A DNA stretch of 64,000 nucleotides from Henckelia pumila. Its lineage: Eukaryota > Streptophyta > Magnoliopsida > Lamiales > Gesneriaceae. The stretch lies in NCBI RefSeq assembly GCF_033568475.1, contig NW_027331831.1, forward strand, positions 6,696,001 through 6,760,000, given 5' to 3'. Below the pieces are notes generated by a model. That model saw only the letters and a program-made list of their open reading frames with translations, searched no databases and was not told where the DNA came from. Positions within the stretch are counted from its first letter, which is position 1. Every line of letters begins with the position of its first letter. A program made the translations under genes and the position numbers. This document shows, piece after piece, positions 52,433 through 63,326 of the stretch.

Positions 52433-54411
52433 ATCGCCCACATGAATGAATTTCACGTATATTAGCATTCACTAGAAAGTCTTTTTGAGTTATTGGTACA
52501 TCAGGATAGGTACCTGGTGGCTTTGAACCAACCTTAGTAAAATACTATCGGATTTACTAGTTGCATAGTGACGCGATGTCTTGAACTAGTCAACCGTTTA
52601 TGTAAACCAAGTCAATAGTATTTACATAACAATACTCTAAAATATTTTCTTCTCACGTTGTGTCCATTTCGGCCCAGGACCATATCTTATATGCATAAGT
52701 GTTTCAATCAAAGCGGTCAATACTTTGCACTTATATAGGTGATCTCCTATCAAGAGTATTTTGCGTTACTCTACCTCATAGGTATATGAATCATTAAAAA
52801 AAAACTTAACCTCACCACATGTTGCAGGTACATTCTACTTGGATGTTATAGGAATGAGTGAGTAAAGATTCCAAGTACTCAAACTAATATTTATAACTTA
52901 GTTGTCCCATTGAACCAAGGTTTTGGGATCTCCAATTTTTAAGGTTGGGTTACCGCTATAAATATTTTATTGTGTGGATTCTAAATTCATTCCACTTAGT
53001 AGTTTGTACATTTGATCTCTATTTATACTTTTTGTAAGCGGATCAGCAAGGTTTTCCTTTGACTTCACATAGTCAACCGAAATAAACCCATTTGACATCA
53101 ATTGTCTCATGGTATTGTCTCCGACGAATATGTCGAGATTTACCATTGTACATACTACTTTGTGCTCTTTCTATTGCTGACTGACTGTCACAATAAATAG
53201 TAATGGAAGACACCGGTTTATTCCAACATGGAATATCTTCTAGAAAGTTTTGAATCCATTCGGCTTCTTATCCTGTTTTATCTAAAGCAATGAACTCGGA
53301 CTCCATAGACGACCGAGCTATACAAGTTTGTTTAGAGGATCTCCATGAAACCGCTCCTCCACCAATTGTGAACACATATCCACTAGTAGACTTGGAGTCT
53401 TTCATGTCAGAAATCCAATTTGCATCACAATATCCTTCTAGGACCGCAGGATATTTTGTATACATTATTCCATAACTTGAAGTGTATTTTAAATATCCAA
53501 GCACTCTCATTAATTCTTTCCAATGATCCTCACTTGGATTACTTATGAACCGACTAAGTTTTTTTACTGTATATGCAAGATCAGGACGTGTACAGTTAGT
53601 TAAGTACATCAAACTTCCTATCAACCTTGCATATTTCACTTGTGAAACAGGTTCTCCTCTATTTTTGGCTAAATGTGTACCCAAATCCATAAGTGTACTA
53701 GTCGGAGGACGTTTTGTGACATTAAATCGTTCAAGAACTTTTTCTACATAATGAGTTTGTGATAAAATAATTCCATAAAATGTTTTAGAAACTTTAATCC
53801 CTAGAATAATATCACACAATCACAAATCCTTCATGTCAAAATGTTGTCTCAACATTTTCTTGGTTTTTACAATCAATTCATGGTTGCTTCCCATGATTAA
53901 CATGTCATCTACATAAAGACAAACAATTACATTTGTAGTACCTTTAATATAGACACATTTGTCACATTCATTTATTGTGAAACCATTGGACAACATAGCG
54001 GTGTCAAACTTTTGATGCCACTGTTTAGGAGCTTGTTTAAGTCCATACAACGACTTGACAAGTTTACATACATTTTCTTCTTTTCCGGGTACAATAAACC
54101 CTTCTGGTTGTTATATATATATTTTTTCAACTCTACATTCAAAAATACAGTTTTAACATCCATTTGGTGAATCTCAAAATCATACAATGCAGCAATAGCT
54201 ATGAGAACACGAATGGATGTTATTTTAGAAACTGGAGAGTAGGTATCGAAGAAATCATATCCTTCCTTTTGTCCAAAACCTTGAACCACTAGTCGAGCTT
54301 TATATTTATCTATAGATCCATCTTCTTTGTATTTTCTTTTAAGGATCCACTTGGATCCCAAAGGTTTACATCTCGGAAGGAGATTAACCAACTCCCACGT
54401 ATGATTGTTCG
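52433..54411 (-). pseudogene. Broken copia pol and 3' region
   Basis: The minus strand carries, in order, RT motifs NHTWELVNLLPRCKPLGSKW, KARLVVQGFGQKEGYDFFDT and HQMDVKT, a break, then MYGLKQAPKQWHQKFD and LYVDDMLIMGS, a stop, then [40 protein letters not shown] and SSMESEF. Broken RNase H and tail pieces follow (IYCDSQSAIERAQ, VDYVKSKENLADPLTK), about 53280-53040. Several frameshifts and stops are present. Sequence at 52433-53080 is closely related to 63327-64000. It is cut off at about 54411 by the LTR at 54424. Confidence 0.85.
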
Positions 54412-54423
54412 GTCCTATCTCAT

Positions 54424-54776
54424 GGGGTACGTGTAGGCATGTGATTGGCCAATTCATATGGGCCTCACATCAATTGACGTGGCCCCACATGAATGGACCA
54501 CTCACATGCTGCCACCTACCCCATGGGGTAAAACCTATGGGGTAGGGTCGAACGAACCCTTATAAATGAGGTAAACGTGCTTCAGTTCATACAAGGACCT
54601 CGCCATATCCTGCCGACTTGCTTGGCACAACCATACTGCAGTTTGTTATTCCAGCAATAATCAATAAACATTTGGTCGCGCATTCAAGTCCGTTTATTTT
54701 GTACGATTTACTTGACTAATTTAATTAGTCAGATAGTTTATCCTACGCATCGAGAAGTAAAGTAACGGATCTAACA
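54424..54776 (+). mobile_element. LTR of a second retroelement, upstream of AIP2
   Basis: Starts TG (54424 or 54432), with a TATA-like CCTTATAAATGAGG at about 54557-54570, a polyadenylation-like CAATAAACA near 54662, and a terminus CGGATCTAACA at 54766-54776. That end resembles plant gypsy LTR ends followed by a primer-binding site. What follows (ATGACATCGTC) is only weakly PBS-like. The LTR interrupts the copia pol remnant. Confidence 0.5.
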
Positions 54777-54862
54777 ATGACATCGTACAAAATAAACGGA
54801 CTTGAATGCGCGACCAAAGTAGGCATCGAGAAGTAAAATAACGGATCTAACAATGACATCGT
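54671..54862. repeat. 37-bp perfect inverted repeat with 40-bp direct repeat
   Basis: 54671-54707 and 54782-54818 are exact reverse complements (37 of 37) with a 74-bp loop. 54747-54786 and 54823-54862 are direct repeats (39 of 40). The arrangement can form a hairpin and looks like a template-switch product. Confidence 0.9.
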
Positions 54863-55075
54863 CACAATTCATCACAATTTTTGAACAGACTTATTATTAT
54901 TTTTTAAATATAAAATTCATAACTCAAAATATGTTTTGATATTTTTAATGTTTTTTTAATATATAAAAACTAAATATATAGTCATAGTATTTAGCTATAA
55001 CAATAAAAAAAATTAAAGTAAAAAAAAATTAAAGTAGAATAATAAATTTTTCGAAAATAAAGCTCCATCCAAATA
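54863..55075. promoter_or_regulatory. AIP2 proximal upstream region
   Basis: AT-rich DNA of only about 210 bp between the LTR-derived repeat and the first in-frame ATG (55076). No sharp TATA box can be chosen among the AT runs. Confidence 0.35.
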
Positions 55076-55210
55076 ATGAATTTTCTTGCTAAAGAAGGCA
55101 GCTTCATTCGATGGCTTCCGTATCATATAAATCAAACATATCCCAAGGGCGAAACGATAAAAACCAAACCAAACCAAACGATCGAATTTATTTCAAGAGT
55201 TCCACAGAAG

Positions 55211-58200
55211 ATGGCGCAAGAGGAAGATGTGAAATCGAGGCTGCAGGAGCTGCAGAAACAGCTTTCCAAGAAGCAGATGTTCGAGGAATCTGTTTCCAAC
55301 ATCAGATCTCTCCTTCAACAGCGTTATGCATCCGCTTCACCTTCTCTCCAAGAATTAGTCTGTTTCTTTCTTCCCTAAATTCAATTTTTTAAAAAGAATA
55401 AATGGGTTTTATCTCGTGTGAGTTTGATGGCTGGTTGATGAAAGTTTAACTGGATGTGCCAATGGTTGTGATCCTTTCGGTGGAATTGACTCCATGTGGG
55501 TAGTATTGGGATGGGCTGTTTTAGCTTTTTCTGTCCTTTTCTCCTTGGTCATTTTTGGTTTGCGTTCACTGTTCACACAATCCTCGTTTTTTGTATTGAT
55601 GATATGATGGGAAAGAATCATACTGTTTAACTTTAACATGAGACGACATCATCTTCTTTTACACGTAGTTAAATTCATCTTTTAGGTAGTTTCATTAGAA
55701 TTCCTCATTCAAAATGCTATTTTTATGTATACGTTTACAAGAGATGCATTTGTAGCTTAAAAGTTTAATCTTGGGAGCAACAATTCTTGATGGGGTAGCT
55801 TGCCCATTTAAAAAGATCTGATAAATTCGACTAGCATCAGGTATGTCTAAAACTGACCTGTGTTTGATCCTATTATTTGGCTTCAAAGCCGTGGTTTATT
55901 CGATTCCGTAAGTTTTAAGTTGGTGCATTTTAGGTGGGGATTGATTGGAAGTAACGATTCTCCTCTGAAAAAGTGATAAAAATATATTTGTCGGGGATGC
56001 TGTAAAGGGATTTGAATTACATTGTTGTCATCATCCAAATAAGTGTCAAATGTTCAATCCTTCATTTATCGTTGTTTCTGTGTATATTATCCATTTAATT
56101 CCTTTTTGAGATGCTGATAGTTAACATCAGTATCCATTTCTCTAGGAATCAACTTGTTTTATTTGCTATTTGCAGTTCTATTCAGTATTATGCCGAGTTG
56201 CGACTATTTTGAAGACAAGATACACGTCCCCAGGGTTTTGGAATGCTGGGCTTAGGCTTTTCGAGGAGGCTGAGCAGATGGTCAAGGATCAATCCAAGAA
56301 GAAACACTTGCAAAGTTGCATCACTCAGGCACGAGAGCAATTGGGTGAAATACAGAACGGATCTGAAGAATTAAGAGATACACAAAATAGAATTAATAGA
56401 GGTATAAACATCTCATTTTCCGGAGTATCGATAATTGTAAATATGTTGTACTGTAACTTATAGGACTGATCATCGGACTATCCTAGCAATTGGTTTCATG
56501 GTTTAGATTTCCATCTGTTTCAAGTTGGAGAAAATTATTAGTAGAATTTTGTTGATTGGAAATAATTTAATAAATGATCTATATGACTGCCACCTATAAA
56601 ATGCAATGTTTGGAACATTGAGTGTGATTGGTGCATGATTTAAAATAATTGAGTTGCATCATACCATCATCTGCAGTTTCTGGTGTATTCGGAAGGCTCG
56701 GTTCCACATATTCTTTATACCATGGTTTTGTGCTGTCACTCTATAAAATCCGATTCTTTATATGCATTATTCTTATGGTGCTTCTTCTTCTTCTTTTTTT
56801 GTTCCAGGGCAGTTTTAATTTAATTTTTAATGTTTGATTCAGGTTATCTCTTTGAAGGGCATCTCACTGTCGATCCTGAGCCTCCACAGCCTGATTGGTT
56901 AGTGCAATCGAATTTGCTTACTGCAGCTGCTACCTTGTTGCAAGGTGAATCTTCAGGGCAGTTGGACAGTAGTAACACCATGGATGGTGCTGTGAACATA
57001 CTTCAGGACCTGGTTGATAGGCTGGATAATATTGTGCCAGAGGTATTTTTGCCATTTCTCTTTTGTCTACCAATATATTTGCCCCTTGAAAGTCAGATTT
57101 TAAGGAGACGTCATTGATCATTGTTTTGTTCTTCTTGTGTTTAATAATCGTTACCCGTACCCCAATTTGATGTATTTCTGTAGTTCGCATTTAGGCTAAT
57201 ATTTTGTATCCAATGAGTTTATTTGATTCCATTAGGATTGAGAAATTGCGAGTCCCACAACGCCTTTTTTTACTAAAATGTGATGTCATGATGGATAACT
57301 TGTTCAAATGAAGTGCTCAAAAACACTTTACAAGAATCCAGAATGGTAGGTTCCGGGATTCTGCATGCAATTCTATTTGTAGAGAAAGAAAAAAAAATAA
57401 TTGCTTCTTTCCTTTTGAGGATAACCGTTAAAAATTGAGATTAATAAAGTAGTTTTTAAAGAAATGGCTTCTATATCCAAAGTTCCTAACTGATCATTCG
57501 TTTGTTTAATTGTTGTGCCTTAGTGCAGACAAGAATATAATAAATAGCACTACACTTTGTCTAGATGGATGATTTGTTGCTTCTTTAGCAGTTTTAAGCT
57601 AGATTCTTCAAGGCAAAGCATATAAAATCTGTTATGAACTATGAATTGCCTAAAAATGATGTTCTTCTGTTAAATCATAGCATCTATTATTATTTATCTC
57701 TAATTTTCTTTTGGTTCCAGATCCTGGACATGGATTCCGGTGTCCCTAGAGTCCCACCTGCAAGCAAGGAAGTAGTGGCAAAGCTTCCGGTTACTACAGT
57801 TACAGAAGAAATCTTGAGCAAACTTGGTAAAGACGCCGCATGCTCCATTTGCCAAGAAAATTTGGTGGTTGAAGATCAGATGCAAGAATTACCCTGCAAA
57901 CACATGTTCCATCCTCCTTGTCTCAAACCATGGCTGGTACCTTTCCTCACTTGTTACTCTAATTTATCAGGCGATGTCTTAGTCGAAGAGAGTATATTAG
58001 ATACTGCTTGTCTGTGTATCTGCTGATGGTACCAGATGAGAAGGCTAAAAGGAGCAGTCTTCTTTTAAATTTTCTTACAAACTGCATCTTTTTATGTATT
58101 ACATGTATATCACCCCTTCAATTTTTACAGTTTAATTTTGCCTGTTCAAACCCCACTAAATATCTGGAGTCTATACCGTCCAATGTTTTTTGAGTAATCT

Positions 58201-58539
58201 TTGACTCGATAGAATGAACAACTTGTCTATAATGTGTTCAATTCAATCCTTGATATCCGACCTCTAAGAAACTAACTTTTAATCGACATGGTTGAAACTT
58301 TTCGCTTGATGGGCTGAACAAATTCAGGGATATCCTGACTTGCAAGAAATTGGCTTTTAGCTTACTCTTGAATTTCTTTGACGTGATAGGATGTACATAA
58401 TTCTTGTCCAATATGTCGGCATGAACTGAAGACCGATGATCATGCATACGAAAGCTGGAAGGAGAAGGAGAAAGAAGCTGAAGAAGAGAGGAAAGGTGCT
58501 GCAAATGCTGTACGTGGAGGTGAATACATGTATGTGTAG
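55211..58539 (+). CDS. AIP2: RING-H2 E3 ubiquitin ligase, AIP2 type
   Basis: E3 ligase; Arabidopsis AIP2 targets the ABA-pathway transcription factor ABI3. Exons: 55211-55357, 56176-56401, 56843-57042, 57721-57936, 58390-58539; 939 nt, 312 aa, close to the Arabidopsis length. The N-terminal half has SRLQELQKQLSKKQMFEESV and FYSVLCRVATILKTRYTSPG. The middle has GYLFEGHLTVDPEPPQPDWL. C-terminal RING: C232-x2-C235-x14-C250-x-H252-x2-H255-x2-C258-x10-C269-x2-C272, all eight ligands present. The end AANAVRGGEYMYV is the family hallmark. The exon 5 acceptor (GATAG/GATGTACAT) gives DVHNSCPIC where relatives, as I recall, have DEHNSCPIC. The start MAQEEDVK fits family starts; an in-frame ATG at 55076 would add 45 residues. 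An LTR lies about 0.4 kb upstream. Confidence 0.95.
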
Positions 58540-59600
58540 AAATGAGGAGTCGTGAGATTTTGTTTCCAATGTTTTATGGGCATATGTATCCGCTGTATCC
58601 ATCGTCATTTTCGTTACATGCTGATGTTTATCATCATATTTATACTCATTCGAAAAGAATTATATTATTTATGACCGGATCAAAGTAAGGAATTTGATAT
58701 AAAGGGAAAAATCTGAATATCCAAATACAGGCATTAGCTAGTTTTCTTTATCGATCATTCGATTCATTCCTGATTATATCCATTTATGGGGACCGTACCT
58801 TTGTTCTGTTCTCGCAAATTTGAAGCATACTTTCTTATCAAAATGGGCTGACTCACGGGCCCTGCTTAATTTTGTTCACTGCTTCTCACAAGCCCGCTAA
58901 AAATTGACTCTATATATTTATATTATTTTAAAAAGAAACAAAAAATCGAGGAAGGATTTGTTACAATTTGATGAGAAAGATTTTAGAAAATTTTCTGTTA
59001 AACTTTTTTTTTTTTAACCGCTTGCATCTGATAAAAATAAATCCCCTCTTTGGATGATAAGATTTGGTGTCAAATCAAATTTGGTGCAAGGCATTTGAGG
59101 CAATACCGGCTTTCTCCTCTAATTTCAACTCAGTGTGTACAAGTTTAATGATTTGCAATAATCCATCTTTCAGTTTAATGATATATATTGGTAATTCCGA
59201 GCATGCATTTCTGTCTCAATTTTATAAGTTTTTTTCCCCTTTTTTTGTGTTGAATATATAATTCACTTTTTATGTTTAGTATCATTTTTTAAAATTTCTC
59301 ACTGATATATTCATGCTATTATATTATTATAGTAAAAAGTCTTTAATTAATTAAATTTTAATTTATTGATGAAATTTGAGATTAAATTACGATTATAACT
59401 TAATTTGATTCTCAATAAAACCAAAATTTTTAGACAAATTAATCATTTTATATGATATCCTCTTTTTTTAGCCATAGAATTTTATCTTATTTATCAAAAT
59501 GATATTTCGCTATCTTTGTTTATATTTTAAAATTTTAGATTAGATAATTATCACTATTAAACTTTTGAATATTTAACTTATCACGTGAATTCTAAAAATA
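58540..59600. other. AIP2 3' flank and AT-rich spacer
   Basis: T-rich 3' region, then AT-rich DNA. No gene seen. Confidence 0.5.
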
Positions 59601-59637
59601 ACATGAAAATCAATTAACATAATTTTTTTTATTATAT

Positions 59638-59664
59638 GCATGCATCGCGTGCAAGGGATACTAG
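59638..59664 (+). mobile_element. Possible Helitron-like 3' end
   Basis: GCATGC-ATC-GCGTGC can pair (one G-T), and is followed after AAGGGATA by CTAG (59661-59664) and T. Weaker than the terminus at 16652. Confidence 0.4.
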
Positions 59665-59849
59665 TTTAATTAAGTTTCGAGTACAATTGAATGGATTAGA
59701 TAAGAATAAAATAGGAAGTTTGTTTGCAAATTATGTTTTCATCAATAAGTTTCTTAATCCATGTGAAAAAATAAGCTTGTATATTCGAATAGAAAAAATA
59801 TGTTTTATATTAATGTTTACACACGATACTCATGATATATATATATATA

Positions 59850-60030
59850 GTTGGTCTTTTGTGAGATGATCTCACGGATCTTTATCCGTAAAACATGCTA
59901 AAGCTACTCATATTTACAATAAATAGTTATTTGCATAAAAACTAATACATTATCACGAGTGACCCAATTACGAGATCTGTCTCACAAAATTTATCTGTAA
60001 AATCATCTAAAAGAGTTTTTGTGATATATA
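59850..60030. mobile_element. MITE of the TGTGAGAC/GTCTCACA family
   Basis: The left end TTTTGTGAGATGATCTCACG and the right part CTGTCTCACAAAATTTATC are inverted-repeat related. The middle has ACTCATATTTACAATAAATA and CATAAAAACTAATAC. Non-coding. Confidence 0.65.
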
Positions 60031-60189
60031 TATATGAGAAGTTTTCAACTTCTCAATAATTCCTGCCCAACTCGTCTCCGACTAAAACCCGGTATCGGAT
60101 TTTAGTTTTATTTTATTTTTCGCATCACTAAAACACGGTACCGAGTTTTAGTTATCGGGACCAGTTGGAGATCATTGGTTGGGCAGCTG

Positions 60190-60192
<3 letters not shown>

Positions 60193-60270
<78 letters not shown>
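60193..60270. repeat. (AT)39 microsatellite
   Basis: Uninterrupted AT dinucleotide array of about 78 bp, abutting the 3' side of the SINE. Confidence 0.95.
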
Positions 60271-60274
<4 letters not shown>

Positions 60275-60486
60275 TGACGTGGAAATCCGCAGCTGCTACC
60301 TTTCAGTGCGCTCTGGGTAAATTCCCAAACTAAAGCAATAGCCTGCAAACTACGTTAGTCAGGTAAACCACATTGGGCAAACCCTGTGTGATAGACTAGT
60401 CCAAGAAAGTGTTGGCAGGAGGAATTAAACTCCTGACCTCTGGCCAAAAGTTCACCTACTCCACCAACTTGAACACCCCTTTGGGG

Positions 60487-60489
<3 letters not shown>
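60271..60489 (-). mobile_element. tRNA-derived SINE (Au-like)
   Basis: On the minus strand an A-box-like TTGGTGGAGTAGGTGAAC is followed by a B-box-like AGGAGTTTAATTCCTCC, about 30 bp apart. The body has GGTTTGCCCAATGTGGTTTAC and TTACCCAGAGCGCACTGAAA, and the end GGTAGCAGCTGCGG then TTTCCACGTCAC. I know this order from Au-type plant SINEs. No protein. AT microsatellites flank both sides, so the target duplication is hidden. Confidence 0.65.

Positions 60490-60549
<60 letters not shown>
60490..60549. repeat. (TA)30 microsatellite
   Basis: About 60 bp of AT/TA dinucleotide, on the 5' side of the SINE. Confidence 0.95.
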
Positions 60550-60552
<3 letters not shown>

Positions 60553-62780
60553 GCAAAGTCAGCTTGGCCCGCCAACTGTTTAATGGTAGCTTTGTTCTTT
60601 GCATGTAAAAAGAGGAATAACAAAGCCACCTTTTAATCCCACTAAGAAACCGTAAATACCTTTCCTAGTTTTGCCATCATTGACCATCACAGTAATAAAT
60701 AATTAAAAAAATAAGTATTCCATATTAATTTTACTCAAATGAAACATTTAAAGCTGATCATTATTAATACTATTAATTGAGGCACATCCGATATGTGTGT
60801 GACCTGATACATAAATATTTATGAATTATGTATAGACATAAGAGCAGCACTTTCCACATAATTCGAAAGAAAATGAAGCAAATTGAAATGGGGGATAAAA
60901 TAAAAAAAAACGTGTAAATTGGAAATGATAGAAAGAACATGAGTGAGTATAGGGGCATTTTTGGATTAAAAAAAATCAGACCAAGACTCAATTCAATTTT
61001 TACGTGGTGCTTAAGCTTAAACTTAATAAATAGTAATAGATTAGTGCATTATAAATTTTAATTAATTTGGCGATATAAATAATCTAAAAAAACTGTAAAA
61101 CTCATCTCTCCATACAAATCTCAGCAGCAAATTCGAAATATATGTATTTATATAAATTTCGGACATTCTTTATTTGATACAAGAAGACAATGATTAGTGA
61201 TTACCCCGATGGCCTCGCGCGCAGGCTGCTTTCACTAAAGATACTCGAGTTATATTATTGCAAAGGAGTGAAGAGTCAAATCATTAGCCTTTACGAAATT
61301 GAAGTTTAGCCACACTTGAAATTGATTAAAGCTACGGACGTAAATGAGCCGAGCCGAGCCGAGCCGAGCGAGCAATTTCAAGTTTGGGCTCGACTTGTTT
61401 GATATATGTAAAAGGTTCAGGTTCGGCTCGAGTTCGGTCCGAGCTTTTATCATAAGGTTCGGACTCGGCTCATTTATCATATTAAATGAGTTTGATTCGA
61501 TTTCGGCTCATTTTCAGTTAAAATAAGCGATCTCTTTTTCAAGTTCGTTAAGCAAGTTGTTTTCATGTTCTTTAAGGGAGCTCGTTGAGCACACTCGTTT
61601 TTTGGCTCGTCAGGCAAACAACGGAACTCGAGTTTGATTTTTTCGATTATAATTTCTCGATAAAATTGACTACAACTTGATTTACAACTTTACCATGATC
61701 TAAAACTTCAACCTCTAATCCAACCCAATTTCAAAAAAATCGATCAATTTCATTCTTCAAAGTTTTCGATCTTTACGAATTTACAGCATCATTACTACAT
61801 GCTTAATTAGTCATGATATATCTCAAAATCTCCGAATTTATTACAGATCAAATTCGAGATGCAAATTTCAGTCACAACCCTTCGACAAGTACAAGGTGCT
61901 CTCTTCTCTACTGTATAGTACACAATTATTTTCGTCATTCCAAAAATTTCATCACACGATCATATAATTAATAAATCAAAAGCTCCCAACTAAAAATGCT
62001 AAACTCAAGTTTCGAGCACTCACCCTTAAATAAAATAAGCACCGTCTATGCTTAGTTCACAAGTATATAAAAATTTATTATATGGCTTAATTGTTATAAT
62101 TTATATTTCTTTTAAATTTCAAAAGGTTTACATTTATTTTAAAATATTTTTAAAAACTCACTTCACTCTTTTTTTTAACGAGATATAAGCATTACCTGTT
62201 ACACGATTCCCCAGTATATGAAATATTTTAATATGTTGTACATGTACATATATTGAGTTAACAAGTTTTAACTCAACAAATTTAATTTAGATAATTTCTA
62301 ACTTCTTTTAACTAAAACTAAAAGTTTTGAATATCATTAATCTATCATATATATATAAATATATATATATTCTAATTCTTGTAATACATTTTTTTTAAAT
62401 AAAATTGTTATTTTAGTTCGTTAGAAAGTTATTGATTGAATTATCATTCATTAGTAAATTTAATTTAAATAAAAAATACAAATTGTGGCTACGTCCTATG
62501 TGTTGTAATTAATTCATCTTTCTTTCAACAAAGTATTGTGTTACAACTCACAATCATGTCATTTGCATTAGTATTAATTTTTTATTTTTTCACTCAACAT
62601 ATGAGCCGAGATTGCTCACAAGTCACAAGCCATATTGCATATTCAGAATATATATAAGAATCTTACTCAAACTCGATAAAGGAACTGAATTCGAACTTGC
62701 AAGCCATATAAATTAATGAACATATTCGCGAGCTCCTAAACGGGCCGAGCTCGAGCTCGCGAGCCTCTTTAACGAGTCGA
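60550..62780. other. Intergenic DNA with GAGCC-type repeats
   Basis: A short tandem GAGCC array at about 61346-61371 and further GGCTCG/GAGCTC-rich stretches at 61390-61620 and 62730-62766. These recur in plant transposons but no termini could be fixed. No gene was found. Confidence 0.5.
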
Positions 62781-63326
62781 TGTTATCAAAAGTATCACGA
62801 AGAACCACAGTGCGCAATGAATGACACAACAACAGCGATCCGAGAGTTTAACTCTCTATTTTTAAGACAGATTTGCCCCACCTAGGTGTTTACGGGTTTA
62901 GCGCAAAATATCTCCCAAGATAGAACGCTGACAACCTCAAGTAGTAACACTACAAAATCGAAGAAATTCGAACACAAAGTGATTTAAGAAACTCTTTAAG
63001 CAAAAGAAGGGAGAGAGATTAGAACTCTCTATGCAAGACAAGAGAAGAAAGGAATGAGTGAATGAGTAAGAATGAATGCAAGTGGGGTGATCTATTTATA
63101 GACGTTGGACAGTTGCATGCGGACGGATACATCAGATGGCTGCACACTCAACCGAAAGGACGCAATGGTTCGGACCGAAAAGATGCAATGTTTCATACCG
63201 AAAGGATGCACTGGTTCGGACCGAAAAGATGCAATGTTTCGGAAGGATGCAAACTTTCATCTAGAAAAGATGCATCAAATTCTCATTCAAAACCAACCAT
63301 CTTATTTTATTATTATTTTTCCAACA
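62781..63326 (-). mobile_element. 3' LTR of a copia element running off the window
   Basis: On the minus strand it starts TGTTGGAAAAATAATAATAA at 63326, just after the polypurine tract ATGTGGGGGAT, and ends TTTTGATAACA at 62781. A TATA box TCTATAAATAG lies at about 63095-63105. 546 bp. The flank beside the end is GTCGA (62776-62780), the candidate target duplication; its partner lies beyond the window. Confidence 0.75.
63152..63265. repeat. 23-bp tandem repeat in the LTR U3
   Basis: Units start at 63152, 63175, 63198 and 63221 (exact 23-bp steps), then a shortened fifth. The consensus is CCGAAA(A/G)GATGCAATG plus alternating GTTCGGA and TTTCATA, so the period is really a 46-bp dimer. It lies upstream of the TATA box on the minus strand. 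Confidence 0.9.

Noticed and set aside
60193-60549. CRISPR-like alternation of repeats
   Set aside because: The flanking arrays are simple AT dinucleotides around one SINE; nothing CRISPR-like exists in this plant window.
61344-61526. Frame over the GAGCC repeat
   Set aside because: Produced by the tandem repeat; no other support.
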